Shown piece after piece: positions 37,001 to 44,041 of a DNA stretch of 54,810 bases. The notes under the pieces are model-generated. The model saw only the letters and a list, made by a program, of their open reading frames with translations. It was not told the DNA's origin and made no database searches. Positions within the stretch are counted from its first letter, which is position 1. Each line of letters begins with the position of its first letter. The stretch spans positions 1 through 54,810 of the forward strand of contig JAFIES010000088.1 of the NCBI GenBank assembly GCA_020832415.1. Reading direction: 5' to 3'. Made by a program: the position numbers and the translations under genes. Source of the DNA: Balneolaceae bacterium (lineage in GTDB: Bacteria; Bacteroidota; Rhodothermia; Balneolales; Balneolaceae).

Positions 37001-38243
37001 TTCTGATGATTCTTTCACACCATCTTTTGGATACAGGCTGGGTATCATCGAGCGAATTTCGGAAGACAGGCTCATTTCCAATCCGGATGGTACATCAACC
37101 ATTCAGATTCCTGCGAACAATACGTTCAACGATAATCTCACCCTGGGAACTCAGTTAAACCCATTCAATAATGTAACCGTTGACCTGAACTGGCAAACAC
37201 AGTGGGAAGAACAGATTACCGAATCGATTTCGCTGGATGCCGATAATATGATTACTTCCGTTCGGAGTGCATCAGGTACAATTACATCCAGTGTATGGGC
37301 ATTTGGAGGTGGTTATGAAGATTTGTTCAGAAGCCAGCTGCAGGCAGCGTTTGACGGAATGGGTGTTGGCGAAAATGTAATTCGGGACCCGGCAGGAGAG
37401 ACCAATACCTTGCTGAATCGTGTGAATTTACAGGAAGATTTCAGACAGGCATACCTGGGCAGCTCAAATTCAATCGGTAAACGAAATTTCACAGCCATTC
37501 CGCTTCCAAACTGGCGGGTAAACTGGTCGGGCCTGGAGCGAATGATTCCTTTTGTTGGGGATTATATGCAGCGTGCCACTATTTCACACGCCTACAACGG
37601 TCTTTACCGGCTTGGCTGGAATCTGAATAACAATCCCGGCGAAATGATTACCAGAAGGGTGGGGATTTATACGGTTGAAGATATCCGCGCGGAATTTGAG
37701 CCGAATACCATCAATATCGAAAAACGATTTTCGCCACTTGCACAGCTGAATATCACCTGGGATAATGGCCTTCGAACGCAGATTGGTTATGAGAAGAGCA
37801 ACATCACGAGCTTATCCCTCTCCAATACTCAGGTAATTGAACGGGTATCGAAGGGTATGAGATTTTCGGTGGCTTATACGCTTCGAAATTTCAGAATACC
37901 GTTTGTTCGAACGCTTGCCAGTAATGTGGATCTCACACTGAACGGGAGCATTATCGAAGATACAGAGCAGCGATTCCTGCTTGATGCCGACCTTGACAGG
38001 GCCCTGCAGCAGGATAGTGAGACGATCGACCGGGATCCCTCCATTTATAATTTCACTCCAAGCCCGCCCACGGGACAATCTCGCATAAACACCTCTGCAG
38101 TTGTGGGTTACAGATTTTCAACCACTGTTCAGGCGAACTTTGAGTATGCTTTCAGCCAGATTTTGCCAAAATCGTCGCGAACATTTAAGAGAACCACGCA
38201 TGATATCCGGTTTAATATCAGGATTAACATTCGCTCTACGTAG
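31008..38243 (+). CDS. sprA: SprA/Sov, outer-membrane translocon of the type IX secretion system
   Basis: 2411 residues, by far the largest protein here and the right size for SprA (about 2400). A signal peptide covers residues 1-26 (ending GNLYAQ). The N-terminal part has the SprA signature LQLNIQGNIGDKLTIQTDWD and FDYQNRLNIVYQGYDDEII, then DYTINKITGYVSL and SYRGPGNEI; alternating strands continue to the C-terminus (FNIRINIRS), as in its 36-strand barrel. It exports folded proteins bearing C-terminal sorting domains, such as the amylase at 18311. The start is GTG at 31008, directly before the signal peptide. It is monocistronic, and a palindromic repeat follows it. Confidence 0.96.
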   Translation: MFEIRRLFLLLVFSVILLLSSGNLYAQDIADETAEEAISDTTITPPSRAFLEAFRPIHAQLISQPFLRSIPSLYFITLPAEELEIAVRPDGGFYIEKKIAGYRSGVPTSMTFGEYAALNRENAIRENWERLVFESRQREEAQRGLLDFSLQIPGGRQSAFTTIFGKPEVNLRVNGVAQMNVGASVQRSEDPSLPPDQQTRVDPTFEQNLQLNIQGNIGDKLTIQTDWDTERTFDYQNRLNIVYQGYDDEIIKSIEMGNVSMNTGNSLIRGSGALFGIKSVAELGSLRLTSVVSQQDGESNVETIRGGSQERVLQIRPADYSDDRHFFLDFYTRQEFENSMANPQQLSQTLQIADVEIWILRENIQSEEGARLAVALAEKGVNQRPDGSFSPPDNRVDAFPDDLLNQFRDPQEGISASDLGIQDSRNFEEGYFTLLEEGVDYTINKITGYVSLRRSLGSREVLGVAYSYRGPGNEIVNVGEINRGGGDRIFLKMLRPKNVSTDNFLFPLTMRNIYSLGVTNITRESLELELQFTEENVARNRLPGRNTTLLQDLGLDRVDSQGALEPDNQIDFGTGTLDAQNGLIIFPYLEPFGARLREVLEDSPASEEDISRLTYTELYTERQRNAAQSSKNSFYQFTGTSRGGAQENFNLGIALVEGSVRVYANGSQLQENVDYQVDYSFGSITILNDRYTAPGQDIRIEYENQSLTSIEQRTFTGLRAEYEITNDFRIGGTFFRFSERPLDDKIRIGDEPINNAVFGLDANARFDTPFITRFLDSLPILQTRENSEFSFSGEFAQLRPGVSETRAVRRAIRNNELFPDEEEGLSFIDDFEGASIKVNLLNATRWHLAAAPAAVPGYDPDRGFFEEDDFPGQPVSTQQSRLDRSDLRSKFSWYTIPRNISTILDNVEFTPESTPVRVTDVFPGRETQNPQEEIITTLDVFYNPTARGQYNYNMELRRLLEDEPENTWGGMTAVIPSGQEDFTQNNIEFLEFWVQPILPDGRLPAGASVDDYDGRIYIDIGLVSEDVIPNSKINTEDGLALNPETLILDNTSNPRSALPANPPPPEGQFSNVNRNLEDVGLDGLPNSGGVNGLDEQTVFADFIEEMRDQFGADSEKFQRIQEDPSNDDYVFYGQSDVQDRPLHERFHRLLGFPDGNTPIDQSDKRAITNRPDTEGLVNPSSVALTNAYFQYEVAFNPADEAGLEAARPESYIVDRVPGSRQQDRWYQVRIPLSEFKRQVGDINDFQNITYVRMWMSGYKQPFTMRFATLEFVGSQWRQDENINQNSDPSAELRISTSNIEENSNRRPIPYRQPAGGIRAQNRGSQLQSLQNEQSIVLDVSNLSPGGVQLIKRVYPGGLDLLNYSNMRMFVHGEGYENREDAELVLRFGNDLENNYYEYRQPVTPSDPNFPYLPFDPGNSGQLMDEAERVWLYDENSMNIVLTAFNQLKQLRDQESGSDFSELYERADILEDAVPGAVVAIRGNPSLGRVTEVGMGIRNPFDPSDPSGNGTPVLNAQFWLNELRVSGFDNERGWAASANTTLRLADFATVNANLSRQTQGFGSIDSRLGQRRVSNELAYDINTTINLDSFIPDRYGWNIPVNLSARRSSSIPKYLPNQGDIRFSEFEDAVFARTDIGEEQQEMLINQQRREIETFNETYAINFSNISKRNSQNPITRTLVDNTTLNYNYNTTNGRNPQYRFQDNWNYNASVRYNLAIRNVRFLRPFGFLEDVPLLGSISGFQLGYMPNNISTSLSTRRSYEERKRRILPGEGEQPLQQTHSFTYNTNFGFGYNLTRSITTSFQSQSVFDLARISVTEGEFQGIDSTAFGLLPSMDVYRDLITGDLSPRRNSYTENYTASWQPRFNQIRPLNWLTYNARYAGGFRWENTPFGSNLGARVSNTFRLDHTLRFDANNLLNRIPFYEDAVSADNQERRERQARRQNSNGEEDLSYTFSEHLVYYSRKMALAVFSFGSVDITYNNAKSSAQAGYQGGSQFFDMFSDDSFTPSFGYRLGIIERISEDRLISNPDGTSTIQIPANNTFNDNLTLGTQLNPFNNVTVDLNWQTQWEEQITESISLDADNMITSVRSASGTITSSVWAFGGGYEDLFRSQLQAAFDGMGVGENVIRDPAGETNTLLNRVNLQEDFRQAYLGSSNSIGKRNFTAIPLPNWRVNWSGLERMIPFVGDYMQRATISHAYNGLYRLGWNLNNNPGEMITRRVGIYTVEDIRAEFEPNTINIEKRFSPLAQLNITWDNGLRTQIGYEKSNITSLSLSNTQVIERVSKGMRFSVAYTLRNFRIPFVRTLASNVDLTLNGSIIEDTEQRFLLDADLDRALQQDSETIDRDPSIYNFTPSPPTGQSRINTSAVVGYRFSTTVQANFEYAFSQILPKSSRTFKRTTHDIRFNIRINIRST

Positions 38244-38259
38244 ATCCAAATTTTCTCTG

Positions 38260-38340
38260 TAATTAACGTGAGTTCGATATAACATTTATATGACGGGTTC
38301 AGCCATATTGTTCATTTTGATATCGAACTCATGTTAATTA
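38260..38340. repeat. Palindromic element, copy 2 (81 bp)
   Basis: Arms 38260-38280 and 38320-38340 are inverted repeats matching at 20 of 21 positions (core GTGAGTTCGATAT / ATATCGAACTCA). The interior, read on the minus strand, contains GAACAATATGGCTGAACCCG, one base different from the copy at 2190-2210. The right arm includes the TAA stop of the minus-strand permease gene, and the left arm begins 17 bases after the sprA stop. It could fold as a bidirectional terminator. Confidence 0.85.
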
Positions 38341-39564
38341 TTTACCGAAAGAGAGAACTTTTACAGGATCCGTCTTCGCTGCTACTCGAGCGGGCAGCCA
38401 GGATGCCAGCGTACAGAGAAGAATTGTGATGGCAGCCACAATAACAAAATCGAGCAGGTGCGGCTCAACCGGCGCGGTGCTCATGTAGTAGTTCTCTTCT
38501 GAAAGAGGGATGATCTGAAAAGTGATCTGCAGCCAGTAGAAAAGCAGCGAAATTCCAATCCCTATGAAGAGGCCTGAGATAGCAACAAAGAGTCCCTCAA
38601 GCAGAAAAATCTGACGGATGGATTTACTTTTTGCACCGATTGTTTTGAGTATCCCGATATCTTTGATCCGTTCGAGAACCATCATCAAAACAGTGCCAAT
38701 TAAATTGAATGCCGCAACAATAATCATCACTCCAATTACAAGCGGAATAGTCTCCTCCTGAAGATCAATCCAGGCAAAAATGTTTCTGTAGCGCTGATAG
38801 ATACTCTCTGTTACATAGGGGAAACCGGTTTTATCCCTGATTTCGGCATAGACTGCTTCAATCTGATTTGGATTTTCCACATTTATCTCCAGCATGCTGG
38901 CATGGCGGGGATTAAAATTAAACAGATTTTTTACATGCCGGATATCTGCCAGGGCAAAATTATCATCAAAACGGGCAATTCCCGTCTGATAAATTCCGGT
39001 GAGTGTAAATTGCTGAATTTCCGGGCTGTTGAATGGAGTTGGTAAGCCATCGATGGCATAGGTGGTAATTCTGCTGCCCACCTCTGCGCCGATAGTTCGC
39101 GCGAGCGCCGTTCCCAGTATAATTCCCGGCAAACCATTCTCCTGAACGCTCAAATCGTACACGCCCGAAGTAATATAGGTACGTAAATTGGTTACATCAC
39201 CCGCTTCAGGTACGCCTTTAATAACCGTACCGCTTACATCGCGGGCTGATTGAACCATTACCTGGCCAATGATAACCGGCTGGGTTTCTGCCACACCCGG
39301 AATTGCAGCAACATGTGTCTGGAGTGTATCAGCTCTGAATAAAGGTTCGCCGGTGTACGATGAAACCGTTACATGGGGGGCAAATCCAACAATTTTTTCG
39401 TTAATGGTTGATTTGAATCCATGAACAATAGAGAGGGCAATCAGAAGTCCGGCCGAACCTATGGCTACACCGGCAATGGCCATAAATTTAATGAAGGATA
39501 GAAAGCGAGAATCTCTCTTGTTTCCTCTGAAGTACTTGCCGGCAATGTACCAGGTAAATTTCAT
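38338..39564 (-). CDS. LolC/LolE-type lipoprotein-releasing ABC permease (FtsX family)
   Basis: 408 residues. The N-terminus KFTWYIAGKYFRGNKRDSRFLSFI followed by a membrane helix (AIAGVAIGSAGLLIALSIVHGF) is the usual start of LolC/E proteins. A periplasmic domain covers about residues 45-265, and three C-terminal helices follow, with ERIKDIGILKTIGAKSKSIRQIFLLEG as the ATPase-contact segment. Such permeases release lipoproteins from the inner membrane together with LolD. No LolD is adjacent. The TAA stop falls inside the palindromic element at 38260-38340. Confidence 0.88.
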   Translation of the reverse strand: MKFTWYIAGKYFRGNKRDSRFLSFIKFMAIAGVAIGSAGLLIALSIVHGFKSTINEKIVGFAPHVTVSSYTGEPLFRADTLQTHVAAIPGVAETQPVIIGQVMVQSARDVSGTVIKGVPEAGDVTNLRTYITSGVYDLSVQENGLPGIILGTALARTIGAEVGSRITTYAIDGLPTPFNSPEIQQFTLTGIYQTGIARFDDNFALADIRHVKNLFNFNPRHASMLEINVENPNQIEAVYAEIRDKTGFPYVTESIYQRYRNIFAWIDLQEETIPLVIGVMIIVAAFNLIGTVLMMVLERIKDIGILKTIGAKSKSIRQIFLLEGLFVAISGLFIGIGISLLFYWLQITFQIIPLSEENYYMSTAPVEPHLLDFVIVAAITILLCTLASWLPARVAAKTDPVKVLSFGK

Positions 39565-39567
39565 CTT

Positions 39568-39587
39568 CGGGTTGCGTGTTGCGGGTT
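39568..39587. repeat. Left inverted repeat of four-helix-bundle cassette 2
   Basis: CGGGTTGCGTGTTGCGGG and the next two bases match the reverse complement of 40036-40055 at 17 of 20 positions. A further TGTTGCGGGTT follows at 39591-39601, so the repeat is internally iterated. The last codons of the four-helix-bundle gene (KTRNT) are written in this repeat. Confidence 0.65.
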
Positions 39588-39966
39588 AAGTGTTGCGGGT
39601 TTTCCCTTTCCATTGTTCTTCCACATATTGGATGAACGTATTCAATTTTCTGCCGAGTTTGTCATATTTAGTGAGAAAATCAGTCAGAGGATTGGAATCA
39701 AAATGGATCTCGCTAATGGTTTCAATATGAGAGATTGTTTCATCACAGGAAGCATGGGCAAACACGAGAAAACGTATAAATTCGTTTTTATATCGCCTTC
39801 TGCCAAAACCTTCAACAATATTATCCTTTATACTCTTTGATGATCGTCTTATCTGGCTGCCTTGTTCGTATAATTCGTATTTAGGCAAGGTCAGTGACAT
39901 TTTATGTACTTCTATAGCATAATCATATGCAAGTTGATACACTTCCAGGTCTCTATAACTTTTCAT
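39586..39966 (-). CDS. Four-helix-bundle protein (S23/IVP family), intact
   Basis: 126 residues. It has the full family pattern: YRDLEVYQLAYDYAIEVHKMS, LPKYELYEQGSQIRRSSKSIKDNIVEGFGRR, then FLVFAHASCDETISHIETI and LTDFLTKYDKLGRKLNTFIQYVEEQ. Proteins of this family were first found in 23S rRNA intervening sequences but occur widely as free-standing genes; no enzymatic role is established and they form pentamers in structures. No rRNA is near. It lies between lysS and the LolC-like gene, enclosed by inverted GCGGGTT-type repeats at 39568-39587 and 40036-40055. It is a distant relative of the broken copy at 13879. Confidence 0.9.
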   Translation of the reverse strand: MKSYRDLEVYQLAYDYAIEVHKMSLTLPKYELYEQGSQIRRSSKSIKDNIVEGFGRRRYKNEFIRFLVFAHASCDETISHIETISEIHFDSNPLTDFLTKYDKLGRKLNTFIQYVEEQWKGKTRNT

Positions 39967-40035
39967 AATACGTTGATGTAGTTAATTATTGAATGATGAA
40001 TATTCATTCTTTCGACCTTGATACACATAACCTGC

Positions 40036-40055
40036 AACCCGCATCCCGCTACCCG
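40036..40055. repeat. Right inverted repeat of four-helix-bundle cassette 2
   Basis: AACCCGCATCCCGCTACCCG is the reverse-complement partner of 39568-39587 (17 of 20). It lies directly beside the end of lysS (stop at 40057-40059). An additional AACCTGC unit precedes it. Confidence 0.65.
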
Positions 40056-40056
40056 T

Positions 40057-41580
40057 TCACTCCGGCCTCATCAGCGGGAAAAAGAGTACGTCACGGATTG
40101 AGTCGGAATTGGTCATGATCATTGCCAGCCTGTCGATACCAATACCGATACCTGCTGTTGGAGGCATGCCATATTCAATAGCTCTGAGGAAATCTTCATC
40201 AATTGTCATCGCTTCATCATCGCCTTCGCTTCGTAAACGAGCCTGGTCTTCAAAACGTCTGCGCTGATCAACGGGATCATTCAGTTCTGAAAACGCATTG
40301 GCAATCTCTTTTCCATTGCAGATAGCCTCAAACCGCTCAACAAGACCTTCTCTGGTGCTGTGTTTTTTGGCAAGCGGACTCATTTCAATCGGGTAATCGG
40401 TAATGAATACCGGCTGTATCAGTTTCGATTCAACAAATTCACCGAAAATCTCATCAATAATTTTGCCTTTACCCATTCCATCTTCAATATGGATCCCGAG
40501 TGATTCTGCAATTTTTTCGATCTCCTGATCACTCTTTCCGTAGAGGTTATGTCCGGTCTCTTTTTCGATCGCTTCATACATCGGGATTTTGGGCCAGGGG
40601 CGTTTGAAATCAATTTCGTGCTCACCCACTTGAACAACCGTTGATCCATGAAGTGTAATGGCAACCTGCTCGATCATTTGTTCCATGAAATCCATCATCC
40701 AGTTGTAATCTTTGTAAGCCACATAGAGCTCAACCTGTGTGAACTCAGGATTGTGGAAACGGGAGAGGCCTTCATTGCGAAAATCCTTTGAAAACTCATA
40801 CACACCGTCAAATCCACCAACGATTAACCTCTTGAGATAGAGCTCATTTGCGATGCGCAGATAGAGCGGCATATCGAGTGCGTTGTGATGTGTTTTGAAT
40901 GGGCGTGCGGTTGCGCCACCATAAATTGGCTGCAAGATCGGGGTTTCAACTTCAAGGTATCCGCGCTCGTTCATAAAATCGCGCATGGTCTGAACCATTT
41001 TGGTGCGTTTGATGAATGCATCGCGCACATCGGGATTAACAACCAGATCCACATAGCGCTGGCGATATCTCAGTTCCTTATCAGAAAATGCATCGTATCG
41101 TACAACTTCACCTGCTTCGTTTTCAACCTCTTTTGGAGTAGGGAGCGGACGCACTGTTTTGCCAAGAAAGGTAAACTCTTCAGCATGTATGGTAGTTTCA
41201 CCTGTGCGGGTTTTAAACACAAACCCTTTGATACCAACATAATCTCCAATATCTACAAGTTTTTTGAAAACAGTGTTATACTCATCCGTTCCAATATCAT
41301 CCCTGCGGATGTAAACCTGAATGATGCCATCGGAATCCTGAACCGTAAAGAAAGATGCCTTTCCCATAATGCGGCGTGTCATTACACGGCCGGCAATTGA
41401 AACTCTCGGTGCATCTTCCTGGGATTCTGTTTGAAGTGATTCATCGGAATGAATTTCAGCAGAGAGATGCGTTACATCAAATTTTGTTGGAAATGGATTG
41501 ACACCAAGTTCCCTTAGCTGATCAAGCTTTTCAAGCCGTATCTGTTGTTGTTCGCTTAAGGATGGTTCGGGATTACTCAT
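40057..41580 (-). CDS. lysS: Lysyl-tRNA synthetase, class II
   Basis: 507 residues. The N-terminal OB-fold anticodon-binding domain ([23 protein letters not shown]) is followed by the class II catalytic domain with motif 1 ([27 protein letters not shown]), motif 2 ([18 protein letters not shown]) and motif 3 ([16 protein letters not shown]). The C-terminus [12 protein letters not shown] is the standard LysS ending. It attaches lysine to tRNA-Lys. The gene is divergent from the phosphopantetheinyl transferase gene and is followed by the four-helix-bundle cassette. Confidence 0.97.
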   Translation of the reverse strand: MSNPEPSLSEQQQIRLEKLDQLRELGVNPFPTKFDVTHLSAEIHSDESLQTESQEDAPRVSIAGRVMTRRIMGKASFFTVQDSDGIIQVYIRRDDIGTDEYNTVFKKLVDIGDYVGIKGFVFKTRTGETTIHAEEFTFLGKTVRPLPTPKEVENEAGEVVRYDAFSDKELRYRQRYVDLVVNPDVRDAFIKRTKMVQTMRDFMNERGYLEVETPILQPIYGGATARPFKTHHNALDMPLYLRIANELYLKRLIVGGFDGVYEFSKDFRNEGLSRFHNPEFTQVELYVAYKDYNWMMDFMEQMIEQVAITLHGSTVVQVGEHEIDFKRPWPKIPMYEAIEKETGHNLYGKSDQEIEKIAESLGIHIEDGMGKGKIIDEIFGEFVESKLIQPVFITDYPIEMSPLAKKHSTREGLVERFEAICNGKEIANAFSELNDPVDQRRRFEDQARLRSEGDDEAMTIDEDFLRAIEYGMPPTAGIGIGIDRLAMIMTNSDSIRDVLFFPLMRPE

Positions 41581-41790
41581 TGAATATTTTTTATGAAAGG
41601 TTGCACATTCTTTTAAAGCTTAAAAAGATAAGAATTATATAAGAGATATATGAAGCTCACTATCAATAATCAGAGTGATTGAAATTCGCTGTTTCATAAC
41701 CGGATTCATGCAAAAATTGGTCTGGATATTATGTGGAGCAACGAGCAGTAAATTATTACCTTTAGAGGAACCAGTAAGCAAAAAAGCGCA

Positions 41791-42369
41791 GTGCCGAAAC
41801 GAATTCTGCATCATCATTTACCAAAAGAGATTATTCTCTCCTATGTGCATTTAGATAATGTGCAGGAAACCACAGACAGGGATTTGCAGGAAGCGACTAC
41901 AGGTGCAAAACTCATCAGGCAGCTGGCAAAAAAATATCTCGATGAATCAATTACTGACTTCATTTCTGAAAAATATGAAAAGCCAAAGGCATTTATTAAT
42001 AGTCAGGAATTATCAGTGAGTTTTTCACATACAAAATTGGGTCTTTCTGCCGGTATTTCAAAAACCTTTAACATTGGCTGCGATATAGAGCTTACTAGCA
42101 GGTCGGTAAGTCCTTCTCTGCTTGCCCGAATGCGCTGCCCGCTTGAAGGTGAGAAGCTCTACAAAAAAGCAGATCCCATTCAAATTTGGACCCTCAAAGA
42201 AGCAGCCCTTAAAATGATTGGCACAGGGTTAAGAAAACCGATGAATAGTGTCAATATTTCCATGCTGGACGAATCTCTGTTTGATGTGGATTTTGGTGAT
42301 GGAATACGGGCAAAAATTTGTAGTTTTCAGCATAAAAGTCATTGGATATCTATTTGCTACCATAAATAA
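41791..42369 (+). CDS. 4'-phosphopantetheinyl transferase superfamily protein
   Basis: 192 residues from a GTG start. The two family motifs are present: IGCDIELTSR (magnesium-binding Asp and Glu) and WTLKEAALKMIGTGL (WxxKEAxxK), preceded by the conserved SVSFSHTKLGLSAGIS substrate-recognition strand. It would transfer the phosphopantetheine arm of CoA to a carrier protein serine. At this length it is a compact Sfp/EntD-like member, not the trimeric AcpS type (about 120 residues). Its carrier protein is unknown. The next gene starts 21 bases downstream. Confidence 0.88.
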   Translation: MPKRILHHHLPKEIILSYVHLDNVQETTDRDLQEATTGAKLIRQLAKKYLDESITDFISEKYEKPKAFINSQELSVSFSHTKLGLSAGISKTFNIGCDIELTSRSVSPSLLARMRCPLEGEKLYKKADPIQIWTLKEAALKMIGTGLRKPMNSVNISMLDESLFDVDFGDGIRAKICSFQHKSHWISICYHK

Positions 42370-42390
42370 AAACATCCCGGAAGCCTATCT

Positions 42391-43158
42391 ATGAATATTA
42401 CCTCATTTAGCCGTGAAGAGATTTTAGTAAAACTCGAAAAAGCCAAAAACGGCATTAATTTATCGGAATCAGTGAAGATTATTTTTGCTCCACAGAGCAT
42501 TAACTCCCGAAATATTGATGAAGTTTGCAACGTGTACGCCCATCTCGGTAAAAGCGATTACGATACCGTTGTAATTGTTGAAACACATGTGGGAGATGCT
42601 GAAAAAAAGCTGCCAATGCCATCATTCAAGTTCGTGGAGACTTCATTAGGCAGTGTGGAAGCTAACGACCGTCTCAGGAACGATTTTGCTGATGAAGATG
42701 ACGATTTTTTTATAAATGATGACGCCTTTGATGACGATGTAAGTCTCTACAATCAGCTGATGATGCTTCAGTGCACACTCGATGAATTCAAGGTTTTGAG
42801 TATTCAAATTACCGATGAGCGCTCTTTTTATATTAAAGAACTTGTATCGGCACTGTCTGAAATTTTAGGGTCGAAAAACACCCTGGTAGTTTTTTGTTGT
42901 GATCTTGAACCCGATAAAACCGACGAGTTAAATCAGGTTGTCAGGATGATTGAATCGGGCAGTGATTCTGAACTGATGAATTACCTGAACGGCGGACTCT
43001 CTTCGGTTGATGGTTTAGGAGCATTTGTTTGCGGATTGCTTGTTGCCAAAGATTGGAATTTGAGATTTCATTTTGATGCTTTGCACTCAGAGAATAAAAC
43101 AGCAACAAATCTGCTCACAGGTTTTGCAGACATGCAGCGAGAGCCACTTTTGAAATGA
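42391..43158 (+). CDS. Uncharacterised protein with a MEMO1-like pattern
   Basis: 255 residues, no signal or membrane segment, strongly acidic around residues 95-115 (DEDDDFFINDDAFDDD). I cannot assign it firmly. The order of elements recalls the MEMO1/AmmeMemoRadiSam B family: KIIFAPQSIN, then YDTVVIVETHVG where MEMO1 has a 'VVIxGPxH' strand, FKVLSIQIT, LVVFCCDLE where it has 'SSDxSH', and GLGAFVCGLLVAKDWNLRFHFDALHSENKT where it has 'ICGxGPI ... SGDxTG'. Several metal-binding histidines are absent. It overlaps the next gene by 4 bases (ATGA), so it is coupled to the DUF2520 protein. Confidence 0.55.
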   Translation: MNITSFSREEILVKLEKAKNGINLSESVKIIFAPQSINSRNIDEVCNVYAHLGKSDYDTVVIVETHVGDAEKKLPMPSFKFVETSLGSVEANDRLRNDFADEDDDFFINDDAFDDDVSLYNQLMMLQCTLDEFKVLSIQITDERSFYIKELVSALSEILGSKNTLVVFCCDLEPDKTDELNQVVRMIESGSDSELMNYLNGGLSSVDGLGAFVCGLLVAKDWNLRFHFDALHSENKTATNLLTGFADMQREPLLK

Positions 43159-44036
43159 GTACTTCAAACCCTTCCATCACTGTGATCGGTACAGGTGCTG
43201 TTGGAGGGGCACTGATTGATTTTTTTCAAAGCAGCTCTTACAAGTTACTTTCAGTGTGGAACAGGGATGGCGGAGTAGTTTTTGATAGTGAAGGTTCCCG
43301 TAAGATCGTATCCAATACAATTCCGGAATCCGGAGATCAGATTGGTGAATTACTAATTTTAGCTCTTCCTGATGATATGATCTCTCCGGTTGCATCAGAA
43401 CTGGCTAAAAGACAACTGAAGTGGGATTTAAAAAGTGTTATTCACTGTTCCGGAAATATGTCCTCTGATGTGTTAAAACCACTTGCTGATTGTGGCTGCC
43501 TAACAGCTTCCATGCACCCGATTCAAACATTCAAAAGAGGAGATCGTTCTGAACGGTTCAGGGATATCTTTATAAGCCTTGAGGGTGATGAGCAACTTCT
43601 AAATATTTTAGAAGATTTGACCAAGCAATTGGGCTCCAGATTTTTGAAATTAAATCCAGAGCAGAAAAGCATGCTTCATGTTGCGGCAGTTTTCTCATCG
43701 AATTACTTGGTGGCACTGTTGCATCAGGTGGAGCAAATTCTTGAAAAGGCTGATCTGACTGATGGTATTCAGCTGTTGGAACCTCTCATTCATCAAACCA
43801 TTCAGAACATCCATCAAAAAGGAACTGTTGACGCACTTACAGGCCCGATCTCAAGAGGGGATGTGAAATCAGTTGAGAAGCATATCAACCAACTCGAAAG
43901 AGATCAAACCTCGCTGCATACTTACAAATTGCTCGGAGAAATCGCTGTAACTATTACGGAAAAGCGTGGCGATATTTCTGCAGAGAAGATCCGACAGATA
44001 AGGACTATACTGAGTTCAGCCGATCCAAAAAATTGA
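43155..44036 (+). CDS. Rossmann-like / DUF2520 protein
   Basis: 293 residues. The N-terminal dinucleotide-binding motif is VIGTGAVGGALIDFF (residues 10-24), followed by ELLILALPDDMISPVA and VIHCSGNMSSDVLKPLADCG. The C-terminal all-helical DUF2520 half shows the ASMHPIQTF junction, HVAAVFSSNYLVALLHQVEQIL and ALTGPISRGDVKSVEKHI. This is the layout of ketopantoate reductase-like proteins of unknown substrate, common in Bacteroidota. Its start overlaps the preceding gene, and it ends 5 bases from the convergent carrier gene. Confidence 0.85.
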   Translation: MSTSNPSITVIGTGAVGGALIDFFQSSSYKLLSVWNRDGGVVFDSEGSRKIVSNTIPESGDQIGELLILALPDDMISPVASELAKRQLKWDLKSVIHCSGNMSSDVLKPLADCGCLTASMHPIQTFKRGDRSERFRDIFISLEGDEQLLNILEDLTKQLGSRFLKLNPEQKSMLHVAAVFSSNYLVALLHQVEQILEKADLTDGIQLLEPLIHQTIQNIHQKGTVDALTGPISRGDVKSVEKHINQLERDQTSLHTYKLLGEIAVTITEKRGDISAEKIRQIRTILSSADPKN

Positions 44037-44041
44037 TTCAG

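Noticed and set aside
40885-41400. 171-residue ORF on the plus strand
   Set aside because: Lies entirely antisense to lysS, which has all class II motifs.
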